Shown here: positions 9,202 to 20,100 of the stretch, piece after piece
Layout: each line of letters starts with the position of its first letter
Numbering within the stretch: position 1 is the stretch's first letter
NCBI GenBank assembly: GCA_930367205.1
Contig: OV884009.1
Coordinates: forward strand, 80,435,189 to 80,499,188
DNA length: 64,000 nucleotides
From: Acanthosoma haemorrhoidale
Taxonomy: Eukaryota > Arthropoda > Insecta > Hemiptera > Acanthosomatidae
Direction of reading: 5' to 3'
Notes under the pieces: generated by a model
Told to the model about the DNA's origin: nothing
Database searches by the model: none
Seen by the model: only the letters and a program-made list of their open reading frames with translations
Program-made: the position numbers and the translations under genes

Positions 9202-10086
9202 ATGGATGTGAGTTTCAAATGCAACAAAGTTTCAAATTCTAACAGAAAGGGGCCTTCAGGCAAAAAACATACTTTAGTATCAAGGAGAAGACACAGATTG
9301 AACAAAATACCAATTTCGGAGAATATATTCGCAGATTGTAACCAAGTAAGACCTTGTTCTGTTATTCTTCAAAGACTTACAGATAAGCAATTGAGAAAGT
9401 ATTGTAGTGAAAGTGCCTATGAAGAATATATATTAGCTGCTAAGCAAAAAAATATTGGGAGAAAAAGTCATGATTCTGATGATGAGGATTTTTTAGGATT
9501 TGACGACCCTCCTTACAGAAATAATGAAAATTTGAAGTCTGTTATGGAAAATAATTTATTTGAGAAGTCACCATTGAAAGCTATTAGTAGGATTGAGGCA
9601 ATTAAAAATATTCCTTCGTCGAGTTCAATTTCCAATGATCTGAAAACCCAAAACACTCAGTCATTAAGAGGTTCTCATGGTAAAAAGTTTGAAGAAGACA
9701 GATTTATGAACCACAGACGTAAATCTGAGAGTGACATTGTGATTGAGAGTGATTCGCATAAAGCTAATTTAGAGACACTTAAATTGTATAAATACAGAGA
9801 AAAGCAAGACGATAAATTAGACAGACTAATTCAAGACAAGGGAAAACAGATAAAATCCAGAAAGGGTGTAATAGAGAAATCATTCATGAGTGGTTCAATG
9901 GATTACTACTCTGATGAATATTACATATTGAAAGGTTGCAGAAAAATTCCTATCTGGTGTGATGAAAATATAAACAAAGTTATCATGAATTATCAAGAAC
10001 AGATCCCAGTAGATATAATCAATGACTACTTCCAAGCTCAACCACAGCCTCCATTAACATTGGCTAGTATATTTTTTAGTGAGTAA
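9202..10086 (+). CDS. Intronless INCENP-like (IN-box) protein
   Basis: It encodes 294 aa. The ATG at 9202 (AAGATGG context) is preferred to the in-frame ATG at 9151 because the paralogue aligns from there. Features in order: a basic N-terminus; a box ending LTDKQLRKYC (about 45-68); a YEEYILAAKQKN helix; acidic DSDDEDFLGF; a charged middle; then DYYSDEYY, and a C-terminal 46 residues (249-294) starting KIPIWCDENINK and ending PLTLASIFFSE. The IPxW, Q, (D/P)xxI..F and LxxIF spacing fits the INCENP IN-box that binds and activates Aurora kinase. Canonical INCENP is far longer, with a centromere-targeting N-terminus, a long helix and a TSS motif after the IN-box, none evident here. A polyadenylation-like AATAAA follows near 10153. 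The INCENP assignment comes from motif spacing, not alignment. Confidence 0.65.
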   Translation: MDVSFKCNKVSNSNRKGPSGKKHTLVSRRRHRLNKIPISENIFADCNQVRPCSVILQRLTDKQLRKYCSESAYEEYILAAKQKNIGRKSHDSDDEDFLGFDDPPYRNNENLKSVMENNLFEKSPLKAISRIEAIKNIPSSSSISNDLKTQNTQSLRGSHGKKFEEDRFMNHRRKSESDIVIESDSHKANLETLKLYKYREKQDDKLDRLIQDKGKQIKSRKGVIEKSFMSGSMDYYSDEYYILKGCRKIPIWCDENINKVIMNYQEQIPVDIINDYFQAQPQPPLTLASIFFSE

Positions 10087-10359
10087 TGATAATTATTGAT
10101 ACCAATCCAGTATATTCATAGCTCATATCATTATTACTGTAGTTAATATGAAATAAATATTTTATGAATTATTTTACATTCATGTTTGATGAGAAATACA
10201 CTTTATACTTAATAATCTCTGCTGTACCCAAAACTTTCAGGTAGTTTGGTATTTTAATAGTGTATATATTCCCACATATGAATGTAATGTTTTTTGGAGG
10301 GAAGGAGATTGTAGATGAAAGCTATCATATTAAAATAGGGACATTCTACACCAATCAAC

Positions 10360-10830
10360 CAATAGTAAAATTTAAAAAATACGTCATGAAATTTGGCCCA
10401 TACATTATAAAAAATATGTACATGTATTTTTCATTTGTTAAAAAAAAAATTCCAAATTTGGTTTTTGGAACCCCCCCCCCCGTTCTTTTTTATTTATGTT
10501 TTTTAGTTAAAATATATTTGTGCTCAGTTGGAAAAATGTTATGTCACATTTTCTAACAAAGAGATTTTTTAACATTCCAGAGTCAATAAGTACATACTAT
10601 AAAAAGAGACTATAAGTATTTACCAACATTCATTGGTAATATGTTCAACTTTTGTAAAACAACTTTAAGCATAAATTTGTTTTACAGAATTCCAAATTAA
10701 AAAAAAAAAATTCCAAAGTGACTCAAAAAATGTAAATAATTTTCATTCTGAAACATTAAAAATATTAGAGCAGGATTGAAAGGAAAATATACTTTGGACG
10801 AAATGAAATTCTAGACATTATTAGTATCCA
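10360..10830. repeat. Partial third copy of the foldback family
   Basis: Bases 10470-10515 (C run then GTTCTTTTTTATTTATGTTT) match the outer right arm of copy 1. Bases 10665-10825 match 8632-8822, including GCATAAATTTG.TTTTACAGAATTCC and GAAACATTAAAAATATTAGAGCAGGATTGAAA, up to ATTCTAGACATT. The order differs from copies 1 and 2, so it is rearranged or truncated. Confidence 0.6.
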
Positions 10831-10997
10831 AAACATCTAATATTGGGTACAATTTTCATTGGAAGTCATTGGGTTCGCTTTGGTCAGATGTACCTTGTAG
10901 GTAGCTGGAGCAGCCAGGGTCTGGATGTCCTGGAGTTAAGTAGGTCGCTGACAGCTTTGTGACATAAGTCAAGAAGCCAGGTCCCGGTAGATTGGCA

Positions 10998-11191
10998 ATG
11001 AAGAATATATATTAGCTGCTAAGCAAAAAAATATTGGAAGAAAAAGTCATGATTCTGATGATGAAGATTTTTTAGGATTCGAACATCCTTACAGAAATAA
11101 TGAAAATTTGAAATCTGTAATGAAAAATAATTTATTTGAGAAGTCACAATTGAAAGCTATTACTAGAATTGAGACAATTAAAAATATTTCT
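10998..11191 (+). pseudogene. Fragment of the IN-box gene family (copy C)
   Basis: It matches paralogue B from the YEEYILAAKQKN helix through the acidic DSDDEDFLGF stretch to about KAITRIETIKNIS, with few changes and an open frame. It then diverges abruptly, and the N-terminus and IN-box are absent. The flanking 10855-10995 is a GC-richer insertion of unknown origin. Confidence 0.75.
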
Positions 11192-12790
11192 TCCTACCTC
11201 CTGCCCCTCCCCCTACACAATTCTGTGAACACTCTAATTCTTGCATGTTATTTCAGGCAACCCACACGTGATAGTGGCCTCGCCATTTCATATAAAACAA
11301 TTAGCATTAAGTGACAAGTGGTAGTAGTGGTTTTTCTAATGAGCTTTGTCTCACTAAAAATTACAGGTATTGCTTATAACAACTAAATAGTATTATTTAC
11401 ATTGATCATTTTTCAATAAAAAAAAAATTAAAGTCCACATTTCACATTGGGAATGGTTATATTCATTGTTTTGTATTTTGTCTCTTTGTATGTGATGGTC
11501 AAGTTTTTTAGCTTGGTAAATTCATTAGCCTCATATGCTATGTCTTGAATATTTTTTACAAGCAACCAAACATTGTTCAGCTGAAACTATATATTGCATT
11601 GTATTATGTTATTTTTAATTTAATCTTTTAGTTGTATAAAATCATTTAGTATATAAGTAAAAGCTCTGCTATAGACTGTGTTGAATGTACATTCATACCC
11701 TTTTAACAGTAAAATATCGTATATAAATAATATTTTTCTTGCTTAGAATGATGTTGACATGGCTGAGTTATAATTATGTTAGTTAATAACTACGCTATTT
11801 TTTTCTCTTAGTTTCACAATCACTACAGCAGATATCCTGTTATCTATCATATCACTCACCAATCATCACTGTTCTAATTTTAAAATGTTCTAAATTCAAT
11901 TTAGTAATTTTAAAAAGATCTTAAGCATCTAGGGTTATGAGCTGAGAGAGTTAAAAATTGGTATTAAAAATTTAGAAGAAACGTGTTTTTTAAAGAAAGA
12001 ATACAACTTTTTTTATGATAATTTAGACATAATTTGATATTACTAGAAAATTTAGTATGTTTCATTTATTCTAATGTTGGTTTTGTAAACCCCTCTATGA
12101 AGTCCATCATCATTCATGTGTTAAATAAATTTAAATTTTCTATTATATTTCCTAGATAAACTATGAAATAATTTGTAACACATTTCCCCCACTTGGATAC
12201 CATGTAATGTTCACATGAGTGCCACCTAACTGCTCCATGAGTAGTAGGTTCCTTTATTATGTGAACAGCATTGTGTATTTTATATATATCAAGCTGATTG
12301 TGAGTTGGATTTTATTAAAATTAATAGACACTAAGCATTATACAGTTTAAATGTTAATAAATTTATTTAATTATCTCAAGATCTAACCTCACATCAGCTT
12401 AATATACAATACACAGTCCATTGTTTTATTTTCCATAAGTATTGTAAAAACATTTTCATTATAGTGGCGACACCTGGAATTAGCCATTCCATGCTCTTTT
12501 ACTTGAAAAATATATATTTTTTGTAATTTATATAGGTTTAAAGAAAACCAATGCATAAATTAATGTTCAATAATGAATAAAGTTTTTAAACAGAATTAAC
12601 TATATTGTTTTAATTTAAATTTTACAAAAGCACCATATTACTTATGGTTTAGACAATTATTATAATAAGCAAAATAAATGATAATAGAAAAATAACAGTG
12701 TTTTATTTTAATAATGACCAACTAAAAACACATTAATAAATATTAATTAAATGATAAAACTGCAGCTCCATCGATGTTTATATTTGGATC
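11192..12790. other. AT-rich intergenic and 3' flank of the FAMeT-like gene
   Basis: No gene is supported. Minus-strand polyadenylation signals (TTTATT on the plus strand) occur near 12702, which could serve the gene ending at 12791. A TGGCGACACC near 12465 resembles the promoter motifs at 5032 and 9099 but has no adjacent gene. Confidence 0.4.
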
Positions 12791-12880
12791 TCACTGTGAA
12801 ACAACCAAGATTTCATAGTCTTGTTTTGCTACCTCTTGTCCCCCATAAGGAATGTAGCACACTGCATGGCTTTTCTGAAC
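12791..12880 (-). CDS. FAMeT-like gene, exon 6 (last), end of DM9 repeat 2
   Basis: Ninety bases encode 29 residues and a TGA stop. The acceptor is TTTTAG at 12886-12881, phase 0. The residues SHAVCYIPYGGQEV and DYEILV are the typical end of a DM9 (DUF3421) repeat, in which glycine-rich turns follow a cysteine-tyrosine strand. Together with exons at 14384, 17145, 18858, 21737 and 37180 it makes a 909-nt reading frame of 302 residues, close to the usual size of insect FAMeT proteins. Confidence 0.85.
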   Translation of the reverse strand, partial: VQKSHAVCYIPYGGQEVAKQDYEILVVSQ

Positions 12881-14383
12881 CTAAAACAAATACAAGCTCA
12901 AATTAGGTTTCCACAAATGAAGGATAAAGTTGTATATGAATAAATTTACCATCCAGGATATGGGTGTTTAATAATAGACATTTTCATGGGTATATTTTCA
13001 CTGTGGGTTGTTAAATTGAGTTTGAGTCTCTTCATAACAATTTATATGACACAATATCATAAACACCATCAAAGTTTCACCTGTTCAGGCATCATCAAGA
13101 ACTACAAGTATGATAACAAGAAATATATAATTACATTAATGAAAACTATGTATTTACTAATTTTGTGTATTTAAAAATTTAATACAAAATCAAATTTTAA
13201 TGGCTAAATACTCTAATCAGGAATGTAATGAGATACAATATATTAAATAAAATATTGGAGTAATATAGAAAGTAAACAACAAACCTGAGATATTTGTCTA
13301 TCCTGAATGTTATTTTACTAAATTTGTTGTGTTCACTACTCCTATCTTTTTATTTAATATATTGTATCTCATTACATTAAATTAAAATTTTAAACACAAC
13401 ATTGTTCCAACAACAAAAAATAGCACATATATTCTCCAAATTAATGTAATTATATATATCTCATTATCAAAATTTTAGTCCTTGATGATGCTTGAACAGG
13501 GGATATGTTGACAGTTTTTATGATATTGTGTCAATCAAAGTTGTATATAAATTTAATATATAATTATTATATATTTATATAATGTTTTTTGTTATTATAG
13601 CCAACTAAAACACTCTAATAAATATTAATTGAATGATAAAACTCAAAGATATATACATTTTTTAGGGATCGTGCAATAAATAAATTCTCTCCATAAAAAA
13701 AAGTATATAAATGTCCAGGGTGTTCCGCTGGAAATTAAAAGGAAACAAAACTTGTGGTCTTCAAAACAGTATTCATGCATATGCTCCTGTATGGAGCAGA
13801 ACACTTGACAGCCTAGGAGAACTTCTTAAGAATCAACACTTCAGATTTTCACATTGTATAATTTAAAGGGGTTAAGAAAAAAAAAAACACTTCAGAGGTA
13901 ATTTTTCTGAAAAAAATTGAGGCCAAAACGAAAAGAACATTAAGAATTATGTGTTATAAAAGTAAAACAATGTCAATTGAAGGGAAAATTCAATGATTAT
14001 TTTGAAATATTTATGTGTTCACATAAATTAATATTTGTAAAAAAAAAAATTGAATAAATTACATATAACAATTTGCTCCCATACAGAGGTTGTAAAAGAG
14101 AGCTACAATGTACCCATCAATGAATAGTTTATTTGAATAAATATCTAGACTAGTTGGTTTTTTATTCAAATGTAACTTTTATGAGTAATTTTTATGAATG
14201 AATTTTACTCAGGCAAATAAATATAAGAAAAGTTTATATTTTTAATCAAGCTTGACCAAGTTGTCAACCAAACTTTTAATCAGCTGTTCTTAACATTCAT
14301 TCTGCTTTTATTGAACCATCCCCCCTTCTCTAATGATTTATACCAGATAAGACAAACATAGAACTCTTCTAATTGAATAGCAC
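12881..14383 (-). other. FAMeT-like gene, intron 5
   Basis: The 1.5-kb intron contains a palindromic element at about 13040-13540 and otherwise A/T-rich sequence. The stretch 14030-14140 recurs nearly identically at 14560-14720 (intron 4), with exon 5 between, so a local duplication of intron sequence flanks the exon. Confidence 0.7.
13040..13540. repeat. Palindromic element with Penelope-like / hammerhead-like ends
   Basis: Outer arms 13048-13102 and 13479-13533 are inverted copies (GACACAATATCATAAA... against ...TTTATGATATTGTGTC). Inner arms 13219-13252 and 13349-13378 are also inverted (AATATATTAAATAAA core). The arms contain CTTGATGATGCCTGAACAGG and TGAAAC, arranged like a degenerate hammerhead ribozyme, a feature known from Penelope-like retroelements. 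Penelope copies often sit head to head. The palindrome is clear; the identity is inferred. Confidence 0.6.
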
Positions 14384-14720
14384 CTTTCCAACTGTGGTGC
14401 TTTGTTCATGTTCTGCTCTTCCAATGTATAAAGTTTCGCCATCTTCAGTTTTCCCACCAGGAACAGCAGTTGGAGGTATTTCTAACCCTGAAGTTCGCAG
14501 CCATGTACCAGGGCAATCACAAAGTACCTGGAAAAAAAAAAAAGGTTTAACTCATGTGTTCACATAAATAAATATTTGTAAAAAAAAAAAAATTGAATAA
14601 ATTACATATAACAATTTGCTGCCATACAGAGGTTGTAAAAGGGAGCTAAAATGTACCCATTAATGAATTGTTTATTTGAATAAATATCTTGACTAGTTGG
14701 TTTTTTATTCAAATGTAAGT
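14030..14720 (+). repeat. Direct duplication flanking exon 5
   Basis: Bases 14010-14195 (ATGTGTTCACATAAA ... TTGCTCCCATACAGAGGTTGTAAAAG ... GACTAGTTGG) recur at 14550-14740 with minor changes. The spacing is about 540 bases. The exon-5 coding bases 14384-14527 lie between them, one copy only. Confidence 0.75.
14384..14527 (-). CDS. FAMeT-like gene, exon 5, start of DM9 repeat 2
   Basis: This exon of 144 bases (48 codons, phase 0 at both ends) has acceptor TTTTTTCCAG and donor AAG|GTGCTA. It encodes CPGTWLRTSG, IPPTAVPGGKTEDGE and LYIGRAEHEQ, which is the DM9 signature of W, PP.A..GG, and (Y/F)IGRA.H. It joins exon 4 so that EYE is followed by VLCD, the usual linker between two DM9 repeats. 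Confidence 0.9.
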
Positions 14721-17144
14721 TTAATGAGTAATTTTTATGAATAAAATATCTTCAAATCAAAACTGGTTGTCACAAAATATAGGTTTTGCTGAGGGGTCTC
14801 CATAAAATTTTAATCATTAAAAAATCATATTATTTAATGATGTTAGTTATTATTATTGGTTAAATGAGAGCTTTATAATTTTTTATTTAGTGTTAATCTT
14901 CCTTCAATATTTTAATGTATATTTCACAGTGCTGCCATCTATGATTGTAACTGTCACAGGCAAATATGGAGAACTGTCATTTCTTTTTCTCGTCTCCTTT
15001 CTACCACCCTAGCCTCCATTGCCTGTCTAGGTGATTACCTTTCTTGACCCATTCCATTCACATCAACAAACCACCTCATCTGATTCTGTTTGACAATTTC
15101 TAGGAAAGAAGTGTTGCCTAATCATCTCTTGATTTGCTCTGATGGTTAAAAACACTCCAAAAGGTCAATTGTGGGGGCATAGCATATTTCAAATAAGTTC
15201 TTTAAAACAGTCAAATTTTTCATGTCTTGCTCCTGAACTAAAAGGCTCCTACTCTACAATAAGCTGCTCTCTAAAGTGGCACTGAGACCAGGATTATACT
15301 AACAAAAGTATAAGCCAGTTTTTCTTGTAGGTGGCATACATAGGGTTAAATATGGAGAAAGTTGAATCAGGAGCTGTATATTCTTGCTCAAGATCAGTAA
15401 TTAGGCCAGGAAAACTTTGGTGTGTGAGGCATACGGCTCAAAATGATAATCCAAGGTTTTGAAGAAGATCCTTTGGCAATAAATGTGTTCGACAAATATA
15501 CAATCAACGTGAAAATACAAAAGTTAAAATGATATGTAATAAATAATAATAATAAATCTTTATTTATACTATGGGACTTTTCTCGTTTGAGAGTAATTAA
15601 ATGTGAAACTACAAAATTTGGCTTAGTGTTAATATTACTCTTATTCAAGGATGAATAAACAGGATTAAGATATTAAACTATTTATGGTAACAAGAGTTTA
15701 TGATGTCGAACTATTCTTATTGTATTAAAATAATTTTTCTATTAGTGGTGTTAAGATAGATCATTTCAAGACTTAATTTTATACTTATTTCCAAATTCAC
15801 ACTCATTTTATATCACATTGTATTATGAATAGTTGCAATTCATCTGAGTGCCTCTAAACTAAAACTAAAATACAATCAATACCTAAAACAAAACTATCCA
15901 CTTATTTATATGTAAAAAAACAAAAACCTGACATCTAATACAAGATATATTTTACAAGTATGTCTTGACTTTATTATTTAAAATATAATAGAAAGCAGGT
16001 ATTTGGGAATAACATAATATATAACTAATTTTAAGTTTAGGTAAGGATTGGCTTAGTTTACTGAGCAGAAGATAAATTTAAAAGGAGGGGAGTAATTTGT
16101 TGTGATTGCTTCTACTTAAGAAAATCTTAATTCTGCCCCTTCTTTTAGTACAACGTTGGATCTGATGGCAATAACATTTGTGTTTGATATAAATAAATAG
16201 TATTTTCTCACAAATCTGGGAATTAGTATTGCTGTAGATAGAAATTGATATAATTTATAAGAGACCCATTTATTACTAGAGATGTTCAAACACCTTTGAA
16301 TACAACCAAATCTGCAATTAAACTTGGTAAATCAGACAATTTACTTCACCCATTGGCCTAAATGTAGATTGGAGGAGGAAAGGTACCACTTCCTTAGAGA
16401 ATGTGAAGCAATCAGTAGGCTAAGATTTTATACTCTGGCTGTGATAGGATTCCATAAGAAAAACTAAACTAAACTAAGCTCCATTGAATGGAAATTAATG
16501 TCATCAAGAAGTCAAGGAGGTTACAGGAGGAACAGTAGTACGGAGGCATGTATAAAATAGAGGGATGGACAGACAAAAAGGGCCTACAGGCCTAGTTGTC
16601 AGACCAACAATCTCAAGTCCCCTCTCCTTCGATGTATCTAATCTAGTCTGGAGCTAAGTGAGCCTTGTTCTTGGAATATACTAAAAGTGGTCCAGCCAAA
16701 TCACCTCTTCAACAGCTCATGTCACTCTTCTTTATTGCTAGCTCTCTGTTCCAAAACAGGTATCTTTCCTTTTTTACCTACTATTCTACCTCCTCCTTTT
16801 ATCTCTTTTGCAAACCCCAAAAGATAGATGCTTGATGGACTATACTATAATATTAGAGTTAAATTTTTAAATAAAATACCAAATTTCAATTGGAAACCAC
16901 AGCTTATTTAACTCACCCTTTATTAAATTATTGTTATAAAAAATAAATAAAATAAACCTGCCAAACCACTAATTTTTTGATCTAATGTCAAATAAAGGAT
17001 AGTTTATAGTAAAAAATATGATTAGCATTAGAATTTAAATAAATGATGAAATAGCTATTACTAAAGAGATGTAATTACTTACAAAATATATCTTATAATG
17101 TCTCAAAAATTATAGTCCTAATTGATAATATACAAGTTTATTAC
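14528..17144 (-). other. FAMeT-like gene, intron 4
   Basis: The 2.6-kb intron has few recognisable contents beyond the duplicated stretch at its exon-5 end. At about 16376-16460 the plus strand encodes ERYHFLRECEAISRLRF, which resembles the C-terminal tail of LINE pol proteins, so it is a possible LINE fragment. Confidence 0.6.
16376..16460 (+). mobile_element. Possible LINE pol C-terminal fragment
   Basis: The short open stretch encodes a H-x3-EC-x-A-x2-RLR pattern typical of the zinc-knuckle-like tail after RNase H in I/jockey-group LINEs. Only about 25 residues match by eye. Confidence 0.3.
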
Positions 17145-17407
17145 CTCGTATTCAGGAATTGCATGCTCACTTCCACCCCAAGCAACATAACAAACACCAT
17201 GTGAAGGTATAATTTTTCCAGGAAGAAGTGCACCATTATGCATAGCTCTTCCAATAAAGAGTGGTTCATTATCAAATCCTCCTGAAAGAGCATTTGGTGG
17301 GATTGATCCACCATTAGCTCCAACCCATGTTCCATTTCCTGCCATAGGCTGGTCTACAGACCAACCAATACCTGGAGTTGGCTGTACACGCCAGCCAGCC
17401 CAGTTAT
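17145..17407 (-). CDS. FAMeT-like gene, exon 4, DM9 repeat 1
   Basis: This exon of 263 bases has acceptor ACATTTCTCAG and donor GAG|GTAATA. It starts in phase (two bases complete a GAT codon with exon 3) and encodes a DNWAGWRV linker, then a full DM9 repeat: GTWVGANGGSIPPNALSGG, LFIGRAMHNGALLPGKI, SHGVCYVAWGGSEHAIPEYE. DM9 proteins are cytosolic and several bind glycans, but binding here is not shown. Confidence 0.92.
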
Positions 17408-18857
17408 CTGAGAAATGTTTAATTAAGTTAATACAATTATTATTAAATATGTTAAAGACAATATAATAACATTAAAAAGCCTTAAAATTAATGTGTGCAA
17501 GATCACACAATTAGGGGTTTTAATAATTTTGCTAATTAATACCTCTTGACTGATTTCTTAAATTGGATTATTTTTATTAATATATACATTTAAAAGCAGT
17601 TTCTCTAACACATTCCATTGGTTGGTAACATACCATACATGTAAATTCGTCACCTTGGGCAATCACACAAAATATCATCTCTCTTTGTAAAACACGGAAT
17701 GAGTTATAATTGTGAACTGTAACGACTTGTGTAAAAATAAAAAACAAAAACTATGTATTCTAATCAAAGCAATGAATCATTAACTTTATACCCTTTAAGA
17801 TCTTTAATATGATAAGAAAATATATTTTTTAATTAATTAATAACCATTTATTATGTTTTATGGAGTTGAAAATATATTCATGTAGTCGGGTAATCAAATG
17901 GAATCTCAATATAACATTTTATGTTTATACATCAAACAGGGGACTCACAATCGTCAGGACAGACAGGCAAGTTAACTCACAATATTGGAGCAAGCCATCT
18001 CATATGCCTTAATATAAAAAGATGAAAACTGATGTGCTAAAAGGTTGTCAGGTTGTCAGTAAAGGAAAGCCGCAGCCAAGGGTGCACACTAAAGAAGTCT
18101 ACCCCATTGTGAAGGTAAACCAGCCAGGTAAGCTAGCGTGAAATGTCTCACTGGATCTAAACCACCAAACACAAAGTGAGACTGACCCGTGGTAGTTTTG
18201 TAACTAGGTGTCAAATTATAACCTATAAGTGGATGTCAATTGGCTGGACATGTGTAATAAAGAAGCCACACCTAAAATTCCTAACCTCCAATTTATCAAA
18301 GAAAATAGAGTGGGGGTGACTTCTGACTATAAAGGAAGCAATTTGTGGGCTTATGGGAGTTGTTCTTCGTTTTCTTGAGGGCTTGTCTTGTCTCAATCAG
18401 TCTAGCTTATTATGACAGCCAGTCCTTCCTACCTGCCTTTTCCCTCGAAAGCCCATAGAAAGTCAACCCTATTGAATGCCTGCCTCAAGAAAATAGAAAA
18501 CTTAGATCCTAGGTATACCCTGAATAATAATTAAATTACATTAAATCATTAAACTGTTACTGCAGTGTATTATTTTATAGAATCAATTAATAATTATAAA
18601 TTGTTTCTTTTTATTTAAAATTAATTTTTTTTTGGCTACCCAAGTACTTCATTACAATACATTTATGGCTTATTAGTCCATATCCAGATATAAGTGTAAG
18701 AAATCAACATGTATATAATATTAATTGATACTAGTATGCTAAATCAATTTGGCATCCCAAACACCGACTATATTGTAATATTAGTTGATGTATTCTACAA
18801 TATATATATATAGGTGAGCATGATAAATAGTTAAGAAAAAATAACAACTATTTTAAC
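17408..18857 (-). other. FAMeT-like gene, intron 3
   Basis: The intron is 1.45 kb. The stretch 17930-18500 is GC-richer than its surroundings and may be a transposon remnant, but no coding or terminal motif was identified. Confidence 0.6.
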
Positions 18858-19122
18858 CTTCTATTTGCCATACTCCTTTTGCACCCCAACTTGTACGAAT
18901 TCCAAAATGTGTAATATTAAACAACTCAGGATCTGGCCACTGCACTAATGGAGTAGCATCTTCATTCATTCCTATAGCTATGATTCTATCATAAAATGTT
19001 ATCCAAAAGCTCGCAAATGTACTTCCATTTAGTGTGTCCGGAAAGCGGAGTTCTGCTACTTCTGGTTTTTCCCTGTTTCTGCGTATAGCTATTTTAGTAT
19101 TTTCCCATCCTCCAATGAATAT
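18858..19122 (-). CDS. FAMeT-like gene, exon 3, Methyltransf_FA domain
   Basis: This exon of 265 bases has acceptor GTATTACAG and donor GAAG|GTTAAA. It encodes IFIGGWENTKIAIRRN, FASFWITFYDRIIAIG, PLVQWPDPELF and FGIRTSWGAKGVWQIE. This is the second half of the farnesoic acid O-methyltransferase family domain (Methyltransf_FA), recognised by GGW.N..S.IRR and (G/S)WGA.G.W. Whether the protein methylates farnesoic acid is unsettled for the family; the juvenile-hormone acid methyltransferase of insects is an unrelated enzyme. Confidence 0.92.
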
Positions 19123-19487
19123 CTGTAATACAAAATAATGTTTATTAATAGGTTAGATCAAATAATTGTAGGTTTATAGAAATATTACAAAGAGTGAATA
19201 GGTGTAAACAAAGATAATTATAATAATATTTTATTTGTATATATAATATAAAATGCTGATAATCAAATAAAATTAAACAACAAATATCCAAAATCAGCAA
19301 TTAGCTCAGGATTTGTCAGTTCATTAATAAATGAATGATTTTATTTACTACTTACAATTATATGGGGTTAGAACATAAAGGGTGTCCCAGAATTAACGCA
19401 AGATTTGAATTTGTTGCCATTTGTGCATTAAAGTGCTGGCAACCCTAAAAAAAAAATTTGACAGCTGACAGCTTAGGGTTAGTGAAA

Positions 19488-19730
19488 ATGGCGCGTTACA
19501 CGATAGAACAATGTGTCTTTATTGTTGAACATTGGCGGCCGCAGTTCCAAAATTTTGGTCGGAATAGTGTTTTGACTTCATCAACTGTGAAGAAATCAAT
19601 TGAAAAATTTCGGGAGACTGGATCAGTTGAATACAATAAACACACTCGTCGTCCAAAAACAAGCTGTTCAAATGTCAACATCCAAGCAGTGCGTGAGAGT
19701 GTTGTTGAAAATCCAGGAACATCAATTTAG
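19488..19730 (+). pseudogene. Mariner transposase N-terminal fragment
   Basis: About 80 residues of DNA-binding domain remain, ending in RESVVENPGTSI and then TAG. It is in the correct place after the left terminal repeat. The catalytic domain follows only as fragments in shifted frames. Confidence 0.85.
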
Positions 19731-19750
19731 CGTCGTAAACACAGTTCTTT

Positions 19751-20100
19751 GTGCCGAAATTGGATGATATTGATGTGGTCAATACGTGGTTTCAACAAGA
19801 TGGTGCCACATGCCATACAGCCCATGAAACAATTCAAATACTGCATGAGACATTTCCAGGTCATGTACTCTCTCGTTTCGGTGATCAGAATTGGCCCCCT
19901 AGATCGTGTGACACCTTCAGATTTCTATTTATGGGGCTATTTGAAGTAAAAGGTGTATGTCAACAAGCCCACATCCACCCGTGCATTAAAAGAGGAAATT
20001 CAACCAGATTTATGCCAAATGGTCATGGAAAATTTTGACAAAAGAGTGCATATGTGCCAGCAAAGTCGTGGAGGCCATTTGCCCGATGTGTTATTCCATA
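19751..20100 (+). pseudogene. Mariner transposase C-terminal fragment
   Basis: PKLDDIDVVNTWFQQDGATCHTA marks the second-aspartate region. GDQNWPPRSCD marks the third catalytic residue region. Frameshifts follow; ENFDKRV-like and QQSRGGHLPDV-like ends are recognisable across frames. It is non-functional. Confidence 0.85.
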
